Positions 1 through 7,286 of a stretch of 58,835 nucleotides of DNA are shown here, in pieces. Position 1 is the first letter of the stretch. Each line of letters opens with the position of its first letter. Source of the DNA: Bryobacterales bacterium (GTDB lineage: Bacteria; Acidobacteriota; Terriglobia; Bryobacterales; Bryobacteraceae); contig JADZAF010000100.1 in assembly GCA_020852755.1 (NCBI GenBank), forward strand, positions 1 through 58,835, read 5' to 3'. Under the pieces are notes generated by a model, which saw nothing but the letters and a program-made list of their open reading frames with translations, ran no database searches and was not told the origin of the DNA. The position numbers were made by a program, and so were the translations under genes.

Positions 1-20
1 ATTCTGGATAACACCATCTC

Positions 21-1388
21 TTGGTATGGGAGATGTGCATGCGCCCGCGAACGAAAGACGCCGGCCGGCTGGCTTCCGCGTACGATGCGGCGCCTGAACT
101 CGGCGCCGAATCCGCTGCCGTGGAGGCCGCCCTCGCCGCATGGCGCCGCAAAGCCGCCGGCATCCTCATAGGCGCGAGCGTCGCTGTCCACCTGCCGGTA
201 GCGATCATCGTTGTACTCGGACTCGGCCCGCCGCTGGGACCGCCGCTGAAAGCCGTGACGGTTACGGCCTACCTTATCCTGGTAGCCGCCGCCCTGTTCC
301 GCCAGGTCGGCTGCCGAACCCGGCTGTTGGCCACTTTCTTCGCCGGATACCTGGTCACCGCTTACACGAGCCTCGCGGGCGGCCGCGGTCCGTATACGCA
401 GGTGTCCCTGGTCGTCTACCCGGTTCTCCTGCTGGTGCTCGCCGGCGCGCGAGCGGCGAGAGTCGCGATCCTGGCCAGCGCCGCCATACTCGTGTCGACT
501 CCCTTCCTGCGGGATTTGCCCGCGGTAGTCCGGACGCTCGGAACTACTCCTGCGATGCCCGCAGACCCGCCCGCTGTTGTTTGGACGCAGGCGGCCGGGC
601 TGGCTGCGTTTCTCGCCGCCGCGATGGTTGTGCTGGACCGGTTCCGGCGATTTCTCCGGGACTCGCTCGCCGCCCAATGCCGCGCGATGGCGGAGCGGCA
701 GCGCCTGGAGCGCGAGATTGCCGCCGTTAGCGATGAGGAGCGCCGCCGCCTCGGCCAGGAGTTGCACGACGGCGTGTGCCAGCAGGTTACGGCCGCCTTG
801 CTGCGCTGCCAGGGCCTGGAGAACCGTCTGGGCCGAGGCGGGACGGTGTCCGGGGCGGATGTCGCGCCGCTCTCCTCGCTGCTGGCGGAGACCGTAGAAG
901 ACGCGCACAACGTCGCGCGCGGTCTCTGCCCGTTGGAGCCGGGTCCCGAAGCCCTGGCCCCGGCCCTGCGGGCGCTGGTGCGGCGCACCGGGGAGATGGC
1001 GGGCGTGCGCTGTGAGTTCCTCGCGGAGGGCGATTTGCGCGTGCCCGACCCCGCCATGGCGCAGCACCTCTACCGGATCGCCCAGGAGGCGCTGAGCAAC
1101 GCGGCGCGCCACGCCCACGCCGGCCGGATAGCGGTGGAACTGCGCGGCAGCGAACGCGAGTTGACCTTGCGTATCGAAGACGACGGAGCGGGCCTGCCTC
1201 CCGAGCTTCCCGCGGGTGGTATGGGCATGCGCACCATGGCCTACCGGGCGCAGATCCTGGGCGGCGACCTGACCGTAACGCCCGCGCCCGGCGGCGGCGC
1301 CCGCGTTCTCTGCCGCGTGCAGCGCGCCGCCGGCGCGCCCCGCGCGGCCACTCAACCGGGAGAGCAGCGATGGATTCCCGCCACGTGA
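21..1388 (+). CDS. NarL/DegS-type sensor histidine kinase
   Basis: Membrane sensor kinase of the HisKA_3 class, 455 aa. The N-terminal half holds about five hydrophobic segments (roughly residues 43-210) and no large periplasmic domain. A dimerisation/phosphoacceptor motif ELHDGVCQQ follows near residue 250. The C-terminal ATPase has an N-box (EALSNAARHAH), a DDGAGLP G1 box and a GGMGMRTM G2 box, so it looks catalytically complete. The start is uncertain: TTG at 21, or ATG at 33 or 39, and the true start could lie before the window. The gene overlaps the response regulator by 19 nt, so the two are almost certainly cotranscribed and form a phosphorelay pair. The stimulus is unknown. Confidence 0.88.
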   Translation: MVWEMCMRPRTKDAGRLASAYDAAPELGAESAAVEAALAAWRRKAAGILIGASVAVHLPVAIIVVLGLGPPLGPPLKAVTVTAYLILVAAALFRQVGCRTRLLATFFAGYLVTAYTSLAGGRGPYTQVSLVVYPVLLLVLAGARAARVAILASAAILVSTPFLRDLPAVVRTLGTTPAMPADPPAVVWTQAAGLAAFLAAAMVVLDRFRRFLRDSLAAQCRAMAERQRLEREIAAVSDEERRRLGQELHDGVCQQVTAALLRCQGLENRLGRGGTVSGADVAPLSSLLAETVEDAHNVARGLCPLEPGPEALAPALRALVRRTGEMAGVRCEFLAEGDLRVPDPAMAQHLYRIAQEALSNAARHAHAGRIAVELRGSERELTLRIEDDGAGLPPELPAGGMGMRTMAYRAQILGGDLTVTPAPGGGARVLCRVQRAAGAPRAATQPGEQRWIPAT

Positions 1389-2029
1389 GTTCTTCCCCGG
1401 CCGTCCGCATCGTGGTAGTGGACGACCATCCCGCCGTCCGCCAGGGGCTGGCCTTTATGCTGGCGTCCGAAGGCATCCAAGTGTGCGCGGAGGCCTCCGG
1501 ACGGGCCGAAGCCCTGGCGCGCGTCGGCGAGCGCCGGCCCGACCTGGCGATTGTGGACCTGTCGCTGGAGGAGGAAGACGGTCTGCCGCTCATCGCCGAT
1601 CTCGACCGGCGCGGCCTGCCGGTGCTGGTCTACTCCATGCACAACGACGCCGGGCGCGTGAGCCGGGCGTTTGCCGCCGGAGCGCTCGGTTACGTCACTA
1701 AGCGCGAACTCCAGGGCGTGCTCGTCGAGGCGATTCGCGAAGTGGCCAGGGGCCGCCGCTTCGCCAGCCCCATTGCAGCCGCGGCGCTGGCCGAGGGCCT
1801 GGCGGCAGACCCGGCCGGCGACGCCGTCCGGAAACTCAGTGCGCACGAGCGGAAGGTCTACGAACTGCTCGGGCAGGGACAAGACACCTTCAACATCGCC
1901 GCCGCCCTCCACGTCAGCACCCACACCGTGGAGTCCTATTACGAGCGAATCAAGATCAAGCTGAACCTCGGCGGCATGCACGAACTGCGGCGTCACGCCA
2001 TCGACCACTTTCAGAAGCAAGCCCCATAA
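1370..2029 (+). CDS. NarL/FixJ-family response regulator
   Basis: Cytoplasmic transcription regulator of 219 aa, partner of the upstream kinase (19-nt overlap). The receiver domain (about residues 10-125) has the acidic pair VVDDH, phosphoacceptor Asp in IVDLS, the switch Ser in VYSMH and Lys in VTKRE. A LuxR-type HTH follows at about 150-215, starting LSAHERKVYELL and including the recognition stretch STHTVESYYERIKIKL. All signature residues are intact. An array of 18-bp palindromes starts 16 nt after the stop codon and is the obvious candidate target, but binding is inferred only. A related receiver-only gene lies at 5340. Confidence 0.92.
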   Translation: MDSRHVSSSPAVRIVVVDDHPAVRQGLAFMLASEGIQVCAEASGRAEALARVGERRPDLAIVDLSLEEEDGLPLIADLDRRGLPVLVYSMHNDAGRVSRAFAAGALGYVTKRELQGVLVEAIREVARGRRFASPIAAAALAEGLAADPAGDAVRKLSAHERKVYELLGQGQDTFNIAAALHVSTHTVESYYERIKIKLNLGGMHELRRHAIDHFQKQAP

Positions 2030-2045
2030 CCCCCCAGCGATCCGG

Positions 2046-2105
2046 GTGGTGAAATTTCACCACAGCCCGTGGTCGGATTTCACCACGCCTTTGTGGTCAA
2101 ACTCC
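2046..2105. promoter_or_regulatory. Array of 18-bp palindromic operator-like sites
   Basis: A perfect 18-bp palindrome, GTGGTGAAATTTCACCAC, sits at 2046-2063. A second, imperfect copy GTGGTCGGATTTCACCAC follows at 2069-2086, exactly 23 bp on. A third half-copy, GTGGTCAAACTCC, begins at 2093, 24 bp further. Two turns of spacing puts all three on roughly the same DNA face, as expected for cooperative dimer binding. The array lies between the response regulator gene and the secreted-protein genes starting at 2224. Confidence 0.6.
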
Positions 2106-2223
2106 TCTGCATACAAGGCTGCCACGTCTGCTTTACCATTGTCTCGTTGCTGATCCGCCGCAGGGCGGCGACTCAGCGGCACAGCTCACCGAAAACGACT
2201 AAGTCAGTTATGAGAGAGGACCA

Positions 2224-3567
2224 ATGATGAAACGCAGGTTTACAAGGTATGTCTTGCTGGCCTGCCCCCTCCTGCTGGTCGTGGCCGCGAGGGGCCAGAC
2301 CTCCTACTATCCGGCGAACCAACTCACCAACCCTGGGGTTGACCTGCTTACCTACAGTGGAAAAGCCAAATCGATTGTCGTGCAGATTCTGAACTTGACT
2401 CCGTATGACATTCAGTACACACCGCCGGCGCCTTACTCGGTGGATGGCGTCCCGGTGGCGTCACTGAAGGACATGGTGGACAAGAACCGGTGGCTGACCA
2501 AGAGCTTCATGTTCGCCCCCGTGGGTGTTCCTAACTACCTTCCGCGGGTTCCCCCGGAAGCCATCGTGGGAGATCCCTCCTATCGGCCCGACTACATCAA
2601 CACCGTTACCCATCCCTATTCGATGCTCTTTGCCTGGGACGACGACGGCGGGTTCGTCTCCAGGAGCAGCGTGTTCTGGACGGTGAAAGACGTGAAGTAT
2701 TCGGTCTGCTCGCCAACCACAGGCACCTGCACGTGGCAGATCGCGGATGTCCCGGTGGGCTTGTTCATGAGCCGGATCGCGCCTGTAGTAACGCCAAAAA
2801 GCGAGTTCCTGGCGGTGCTTGTCGGCCAGCTCAAGACGATTCTGAGCATGGTCAAAATAGCGAAAAGCCCCTTGAACCCCTTGACTTGGTATTCAGCCTT
2901 CACCACCGAGAAAGAACTGGCGAACCAGGCTGAGTTCCTGGCGAGGCAGATGGCCGTGGACGAAGCCGGGAAGATGTACGTGACCGCTTACGCGGTTCCC
3001 GACATGACCACGGATTGTTACTCAAAGAACTCCACCGGCTACACCTGCGCTCCGAGCGCGGCCTACGCCGACGATGCCACATACGCGCAGTGGAGCGATT
3101 CACTCGGCGGACCCGCGGCCTCTGATCTGATGGTGACCACGCACGTGCTGCGGGGGCGGATGGCCTACGAGACATGGAGCACGTTTGGAGACCCTGACGA
3201 CCCTGGCCGCCTGGGTTGGCTGCCGATTGTGATGATCACGATCATGACGGGGGACCAGTACGTCGCCGGACAATCCGCTACCCTTGCTCAGTCGGACATC
3301 CTGGAGTCGGACGTGGGGGCGCTCTTGACGCCCGACGTGCGCGCCAATATCGAGCAACTTCGCAAGCTGTTGGAGAAACATGGCAGCGCCGGGCTCGACG
3401 CTCTGTGGTCTGTCGTGCGGCAGCGCACCGCCGGGGAGCGCTGGTTCCTGCGCGAGTTGGTGCTGGCGATGGCCAGGGGCAATCCCCTGAGCAATGAGCA
3501 GCGGCAGGCCTTCCACAGGCTCGTCGTGGATGTGCGCCTTGCGCTGAATGAAAAGGAGGAGGTCTGA
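2224..3567 (+). CDS. Secreted protein of unknown function (447 aa)
   Basis: I do not recognise this family. Residues 1-25 form a signal peptide (KRR, then a Leu/Val-rich core ending at AARGQ), so export through Sec is likely. The region after it contains NLTPYDIQYTPP, which resembles NLTSYTLTSTP in the next gene, so the two are probably paralogues, perhaps beta-rich folds. A Cys pair lies in the stretch YSVCSPTTGTCTW. The last 90 residues look helical and charged and are absent from the shorter paralogue. ATGATG follows a GAGAGGA ribosome site. It lies downstream of the palindrome array and is a plausible output of the two-component system. Confidence 0.75.
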   Translation: MMKRRFTRYVLLACPLLLVVAARGQTSYYPANQLTNPGVDLLTYSGKAKSIVVQILNLTPYDIQYTPPAPYSVDGVPVASLKDMVDKNRWLTKSFMFAPVGVPNYLPRVPPEAIVGDPSYRPDYINTVTHPYSMLFAWDDDGGFVSRSSVFWTVKDVKYSVCSPTTGTCTWQIADVPVGLFMSRIAPVVTPKSEFLAVLVGQLKTILSMVKIAKSPLNPLTWYSAFTTEKELANQAEFLARQMAVDEAGKMYVTAYAVPDMTTDCYSKNSTGYTCAPSAAYADDATYAQWSDSLGGPAASDLMVTTHVLRGRMAYETWSTFGDPDDPGRLGWLPIVMITIMTGDQYVAGQSATLAQSDILESDVGALLTPDVRANIEQLRKLLEKHGSAGLDALWSVVRQRTAGERWFLRELVLAMARGNPLSNEQRQAFHRLVVDVRLALNEKEEV

Positions 3568-3570
3568 GTC

Positions 3571-4368
3571 ATGTTTGTCAACTCAAGCTGGAAGCCCGTA
3601 CTGGCAGCCGCGGCGGCCTTCGGAATCCTGGCCGGCGGCCAGATCTGCTCCGCCCAGACCTGCAGTCATCCCGACGCTCAGCTGGGTGGCGTCTTCTTGT
3701 ATCCCGCGGACCGCGAAAACATCACCCTGACGGTCATCAATCTCACGAGCTATACGCTGACCTCCACCCCCAGATCGCAGACCAGCTATCCCGTGGTCGT
3801 CTACGGAGACTCGTGGAGCTACCCCTTTCAGCGTCTTTCCGATCCGATCACGGTGGCGCCCTTTCGAACCGCAATCTGGAAGGAGGGATATGCGGGATTG
3901 CTGAATAAGCCCAGTTTCTTCGGGCGCATTCGCTTCACGCTGGCCGCCCCCGCCTCTTCGGAGTTCCCCTTGGGGTGGACCCACGCCTTCGAAATAGACA
4001 TGACGATCCAGACCCCGGATGGCGGATACAGCGACCGGGTCAGCTGGGCCGTGCTGGCCCAGAGCAAAGTGGACCATCCGATAAACGACGTCTGGTGCCC
4101 GGAGAATACCTTTTGTGGCGGCGTCTGGGCTACGCGGTATATGAATCCGATAGGAGCCTTTCTGGGCTGGAGCTTCGATATGAAGAACATCATGACCCTC
4201 ACCAGCCCGGAACTCGTGGTGGCCTTCTATAGCCCTGGCGCCAACTCCCTCGTTCTTGTGGTCAGGGAGACGAATAACGACGACTATTTCGGAACCAGGC
4301 TGGAGTGGGTCGATAACGGCGGCGCAGCCGTACCGGGTGCCTGCAATGACAGCGTTTACACCCACTGA
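3571..4368 (+). CDS. Secreted protein, short paralogue of upstream gene
   Basis: Unknown function, 265 aa. A signal peptide spans about residues 1-30 (ends ICSAQ), and the mature part is rich in beta-prone residues and aromatic side chains, with a Cys pair around DVWCPENTFCGG and a C-terminal Cys. The shared NLTxYxxxxTP segment and similar order of hydrophobic blocks suggest common descent with the 447-aa neighbour. A strong ribosome site, AGGAGGAGG at 3554-3562, lies inside the end of the previous gene, and only three bases separate the two, so they form an operon. A GC-rich hairpin follows at 4403-4432. Confidence 0.75.
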   Translation: MFVNSSWKPVLAAAAAFGILAGGQICSAQTCSHPDAQLGGVFLYPADRENITLTVINLTSYTLTSTPRSQTSYPVVVYGDSWSYPFQRLSDPITVAPFRTAIWKEGYAGLLNKPSFFGRIRFTLAAPASSEFPLGWTHAFEIDMTIQTPDGGYSDRVSWAVLAQSKVDHPINDVWCPENTFCGGVWATRYMNPIGAFLGWSFDMKNIMTLTSPELVVAFYSPGANSLVLVVRETNNDDYFGTRLEWVDNGGAAVPGACNDSVYTH

Positions 4369-4402
4369 TGCCTTTTCGAAGCACGGGTGAATACGTGCCG
4401 TC

Positions 4403-4432
4403 CGCCCCCGGGCCGGTGCAGGCTCGGGGGCG
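4403..4432 (+). terminator. GC-rich hairpin after the secreted-protein pair
   Basis: CGCCCCCG at 4403-4410 pairs perfectly with CGGGGGCG at 4425-4432. A smaller hairpin, GCACG/CGTGC, precedes it at 4381-4398. No T-run follows, so it is at best a weak intrinsic terminator or an mRNA 3-prime stabiliser. Confidence 0.4.
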
Positions 4433-4518
4433 ATCGGCCTTCCAGAAAGATATATGAACCGGGTCATGCCGATGAGGGCGGCAACCGCCAACGCCCGGGA
4501 GAGAGAAAGGTTACGTTC

Positions 4519-5049
4519 ATGAACCTCGGGTTCAGTTCTCTGATTCCGGCGGCGGTCGCGCCCGCCTGGACGCGGGAGCCGCCGCCCTCTCTCCCCCAAT
4601 CGATGTCCCAATCGTGGGGACTGCAGACGTTTCCGGCGAAGCATCAGACCGCAGGGCAACAGCAGCCGGATGAAATGACCTGCTGCAACCGGGCCAGGCG
4701 GGATTCCGGCTTTGACCGTGTCGCCGTGACCGCCGCGCCCGAGCAGGCTGCGCCGGAGCAAACCCCGGCTCCCGCAAAGCCGTCGGCCAAGGGCGCCGGA
4801 GTCAACGGCGCCGCCGCAGGCGCGGCGGCTGGAGCGGTGGTCGGCGCTATCGCCGGCGATGCCGGGAAGGGCGCCGCGGCCGCCGCCAGGCCCGGTGCGC
4901 CGAGCGACAGGCGGCAAAGCAGGCGCGGCAGCAGCAACCGATGCAAGCGCAGCAGCAGGCCCGCAAAGACCGAAACGGAGCAGAAGCTCGACGGCTTCAG
5001 GCAAGCCTTCAGCGCCTGCATGGAGGCCAGGGACTACGTCGTGAAGTAG
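4519..5049 (+). CDS. Glycine-zipper protein with locally shifted reading frame
   Basis: The 176-codon frame begins after GAGAGAAAGG (4501-4510). Residues 1-70 resemble glycine-zipper proteins in which a short export region is followed by a FPAKxQT...QQQxDE...C block (here FPAKHQTAGQQQPDEMTCC). A glycine zipper follows at about residues 94-120 (AAAGAAAGAVVGAIAGDAGK). From about 4884 to 4970 the annotated frame reads as Arg/Ser-rich sequence, while the frame starting at 4863 reads KQARQQQPMQAQQQARK, the Gln-rich segment typical of this family. The annotated frame then resumes with QAFSACMEARDYVVK, a typical end. This implies two compensating indels, or sequencing errors. The upstream in-frame start at 4387 has no support. 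Confidence 0.6.
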   Translation: MNLGFSSLIPAAVAPAWTREPPPSLPQSMSQSWGLQTFPAKHQTAGQQQPDEMTCCNRARRDSGFDRVAVTAAPEQAAPEQTPAPAKPSAKGAGVNGAAAGAAAGAVVGAIAGDAGKGAAAAARPGAPSDRRQSRRGSSNRCKRSSRPAKTETEQKLDGFRQAFSACMEARDYVVK

Positions 5050-5339
5050 CCCGTGCTCCCTAGCTGCGCGGAGGACGTATGAATGAAGAACTGTCCGCCG
5101 GGAGAGAGGTCCTGAACGGACCGATACCTGCAGTCTGTTGCAGGCCGGCCCTTCACCAGGCGGGGGGCCGGCTGATGCAGAAGGCTGCGTGGTTCGTTCA
5201 GCGAACCAGGCAAGGCGGGATGAAGAGGTTCCGCCGCGGTTGTCTCCGCGGGGACCGGCCGATGCTGAGTCGAGCCGCGTTTCCACGAACCGTGAGCAGG
5301 CGGTAACCGGGTGGCGGCTGCGAGACGCCTGAGAGGGGT
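5050..5339. other. Intergenic region with only a weak small-ORF candidate
   Basis: About 290 bases without a convincing gene. An open frame at 5079-5306 (75 codons) has a good ribosome site, GGAGGACGT, directly before ATG, but its product shows no recognisable motif and has Cys/Arg-rich composition typical of non-coding GC-rich DNA. I see no clear terminator or operator here. The promoter of the truncated response regulator presumably lies in this stretch. Confidence 0.3.
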
Positions 5340-5750
5340 GTGAGCATGCGGGCACCTCCGCGCATCCTGCTGGTGGACGACCATGCGGCGGTGCGCCAGG
5401 GTCTGGCGATCGTGCTGGCCGAAGAAGGCGCCGGCAACTGCATCCAGGCCGCCGGGCGGGAGGAGGCGATCGCCGCCGCCTCCCGCGAGCCGCCCGACCT
5501 GGCGCTGCTGGACCTCTCGCCGGCCACGGACGAGGGCTTCGCGCTCATCTCCGAGCTCTGCACCCGCGGCATCCCGGTGCTGGTCTGTTCCCTGTACGGG
5601 GACGCCGGCATCGTCCGGCGGGCGCTGGCAGCCGGCGCCCGCGGCTACATCACGAAGCGCGAGGCGCCGCGCGAGCTGGCGCGGGCGGTACGCGATGTCC
5701 TGGACGGTTGGATGCTCATCAGCCCGAAGGCGGCCGAGGGGTTTCGGTGA
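5340..5750 (+). CDS. Receiver-only response regulator, HTH lost
   Basis: A stand-alone receiver of 136 aa (GTG at 5340, or ATG at 5346). All phosphotransfer residues are present: LVDDH, Asp in LLDLS, Ser in VCSLY and Lys in ITKRE. It aligns without gaps to the first 125 residues of the regulator at 1370 but stops (GFR) where the linker to the LuxR HTH should begin. The 19 bases after its stop, 5751-5769, closely match those around the stop of the full-length gene at 2018-2036. This suggests an internal deletion that removed the HTH from a duplicated gene. It could act as a phosphate sink for the kinase at 21, or be a pseudogene. Confidence 0.75.
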   Translation: MSMRAPPRILLVDDHAAVRQGLAIVLAEEGAGNCIQAAGREEAIAAASREPPDLALLDLSPATDEGFALISELCTRGIPVLVCSLYGDAGIVRRALAAGARGYITKREAPRELARAVRDVLDGWMLISPKAAEGFR

Positions 5751-5805
5751 CAGGCCACATAACCCCCCACGGAAACAGCGGGAGTTGTCCTGTCACCGAA
5801 ACTCC
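5738..5805. terminator. Long inverted repeat between convergent genes
   Basis: Bases 5738-5754 pair with 5789-5805 (17 pairs, one of them G-U; the inner 14 are perfect: GTTTCGGTGACAGG against CCTGTCACCGAAAC). The loop is 34 nt. The left arm contains the stop codon of the receiver gene, and the right arm ends one base before the stop of the convergent gene at 5806. It may be a bidirectional terminator, though no T-run is present. Confidence 0.5.
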
Positions 5806-6348
5806 CTACACCAGCTGCTCCATCAGGGCGAGCAGGTATTCGCCGTCAAAGAAGCCCGTGCGGTAGGTGCGGGCATCGAAATACCGCCAGCCGTTCTGCC
5901 TCTTCTCCAGGGTGTAGAACAGCAGCTGCTCCTCGATGGCCTCGCGGTCCAGCAGTTGCTGGTTGAAACCCCGCACCGCCCCCTTCAATATGTACGGCAC
6001 GCGGAACTCCTCGGTGGAGATCAGCTCTTCGCTGGACTCGAACTCCACTTGCACGATGCGCCCCCGCACGTTGATCTGGAACAGGTTGGGCCCGTCGCCG
6101 CGAAACGCCTCGGCCGAATACTCCGGAGGGTCGAATTCCAGTACGGCGTTCTTCAGGTACCGGTTCACGCCGTTCACGAAACCGGCGCATATGGCGTGCA
6201 GCTGCAGCGCTCCCAGGCGGCGCAGTTCCTCGACCTGGCGCGTCTGCGCGATCAGCTTGTCATCCTTCTCAACCAGCGCTTCGATACCCTGGGCGAGCTT
6301 CTTGAGCCGTTTCTCTCGCGACCGGCTTCCGCTCCATGTGCCTGCCAA
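5806..6348 (-). CDS. Hypothetical protein coupled to HTH regulator
   Basis: Unknown family, 180 aa, no signal peptide or membrane segment, so probably cytoplasmic. Residues 10-60 are charged and helical (EKRLKKLAQGIEALVEKDDKL could form a short coiled coil). The C-terminal part is mixed alpha/beta with many aromatic residues. The start is uncertain: the frame opens at a TTG at 6348, inside the 3-prime end of the regulator gene (80-nt overlap), with no clear ribosome site. The overlap implies translational coupling, so the product may be an effector or ligand-responsive partner of that regulator. This is inferred from position only. Confidence 0.65.
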   Translation of the reverse strand: MAGTWSGSRSREKRLKKLAQGIEALVEKDDKLIAQTRQVEELRRLGALQLHAICAGFVNGVNRYLKNAVLEFDPPEYSAEAFRGDGPNLFQINVRGRIVQVEFESSEELISTEEFRVPYILKGAVRGFNQQLLDREAIEEQLLFYTLEKRQNGWRYFDARTYRTGFFDGEYLLALMEQLV

Positions 6349-7003
6349 TCCACACCACCTTGGCCTTTACGATATTCAGGATATCGTCACCGCTGAGCGA
6401 AATGCACGGCCGGCGGGCCGGTTCCACCGCTACGGCGGCCCTGGGGTACCGGTCCGTTTCCCGCAGGCGCACCTCCCGGACGCAGGCTTCGCCGCCGCGC
6501 GCAACCACGTAGAGTTGTCCCGGCTCGGCCCGGCAGCGCTTGTCCGGCGAGCAGTCCAGCAGCACCAGGTCGCCGCCGCGGAAGACTTCCGCCATCCGCT
6601 CGTCGGCCGCCAGCCAGGCCGCCACCGGACGTTCCACAGCCGCCAGTTGCGAGTGCAGGAATGGGTATCGCTCCGCGGGGCTGACCTGCGAGGGGAACGG
6701 GTGCCCCGGCCCCAGCAGCCCTTCCAGCACGGCGACTTCGCCGTAGCGGGGCCGCTCCGGATCCGGTCCATTCGTCCCGGCCGCCGTTTCCACCTGCAGC
6801 AGATCGAACACGGAGATGTGCAGGTGTTCGAGCAGCCGGTCGGCCATTTCCGGCGAGAGCCCCTTCGCGCCTTTCAACACGTGATGGATGTGGGGTTGCG
6901 AGATCCCTGTGATCCGGGCGAGACTGCGTTCCGTCAGCCGGCCGCTGCGGACCCGCCCTTTCAGGATGGCGATGAGCCGTAACTGGAGTGACTGAAAGTA
7001 CAT
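6269..7003 (-). CDS. HTH regulator with S24-like C-terminal fold
   Basis: Transcriptional regulator of 244 aa from ATG 7003 (a TTG at 7051 would add 16 residues). Residues 5-65 form an XRE-type HTH (ERSLARITGISQPHIHHVL). The C-terminal part resembles the LexA/CI peptidase S24 fold: GGDLVLLD, GQLYVVARGGE and VREVRL occupy the expected strand positions. The catalytic Ser of the usual GxSM motif is replaced (ADERM) and the catalytic Lys strand reads VREV, so self-cleavage seems lost. It may respond to a ligand or partner instead of the SOS signal. An AT-rich region upstream (7052-7150) is the likely promoter/operator. Confidence 0.78.
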   Translation of the reverse strand: MYFQSLQLRLIAILKGRVRSGRLTERSLARITGISQPHIHHVLKGAKGLSPEMADRLLEHLHISVFDLLQVETAAGTNGPDPERPRYGEVAVLEGLLGPGHPFPSQVSPAERYPFLHSQLAAVERPVAAWLAADERMAEVFRGGDLVLLDCSPDKRCRAEPGQLYVVARGGEACVREVRLRETDRYPRAAVAVEPARRPCISLSGDDILNIVKAKVVWIGRHMERKPVARETAQEARPGYRSAG

Positions 7004-7051
7004 GAGACTCAGGCGTTCCCCTGATTCCCCGGGGGAATAGAGGACCGTCAA

Positions 7052-7150
7052 TTTCAGATATTCTCATATATTTATTGCATAATTCAAGATCTATTTCTCA
7101 TGTTATAACTATTTGCGAAACAAGGGGTTAGTCCTATAAATCGCACACAA
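7052..7150. promoter_or_regulatory. AT-rich divergent regulatory region
   Basis: A strikingly AT-rich patch in otherwise GC-rich DNA, upstream of the HTH regulator on the minus strand. It holds two copies of TTCTCAT (in ATATTCTCATAT near 7068 and CTATTTCTCATG near 7092), candidates for regulator half-sites. I cannot fix a single promoter here. Confidence 0.45.
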
Positions 7151-7187
7151 TCGCCGCGTTAGTGAAATACGCCGCCGCACGAATTGC

Positions 7188-7215
7188 TTGACCATTCTAG
7201 TACTTCCGGTACATT
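7188..7215 (+). promoter_or_regulatory. Candidate sigma-70 promoter
   Basis: TTGACC at 7188-7193, a 16-bp spacer, and TACATT at 7210-7215. It reads toward the cysteine-motif gene at 7287, which has its own strong ribosome site (GGAGGAAC at 7274-7281). Confidence 0.45.
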
Positions 7216-7286
7216 AGGGAAAGATCGAGCGCGGCGCCCTCCATGGCCACTTCTCAGGAGGGCGGCGGCCCGGAGGAACATTCAGA

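Noticed and set aside
5079..5306. Small ORF of 75 codons with a good ribosome site
   Set aside because: Composition is non-coding-like (Cys, Arg, Gly) and there is no recognisable motif; kept only as a note in the intergenic entry.
3583..5355. Minus-strand open frame of 590 codons opposite the secreted-protein genes
   Set aside because: The plus-strand genes have signal peptides, ribosome sites and conserved features; the antisense frame has none.
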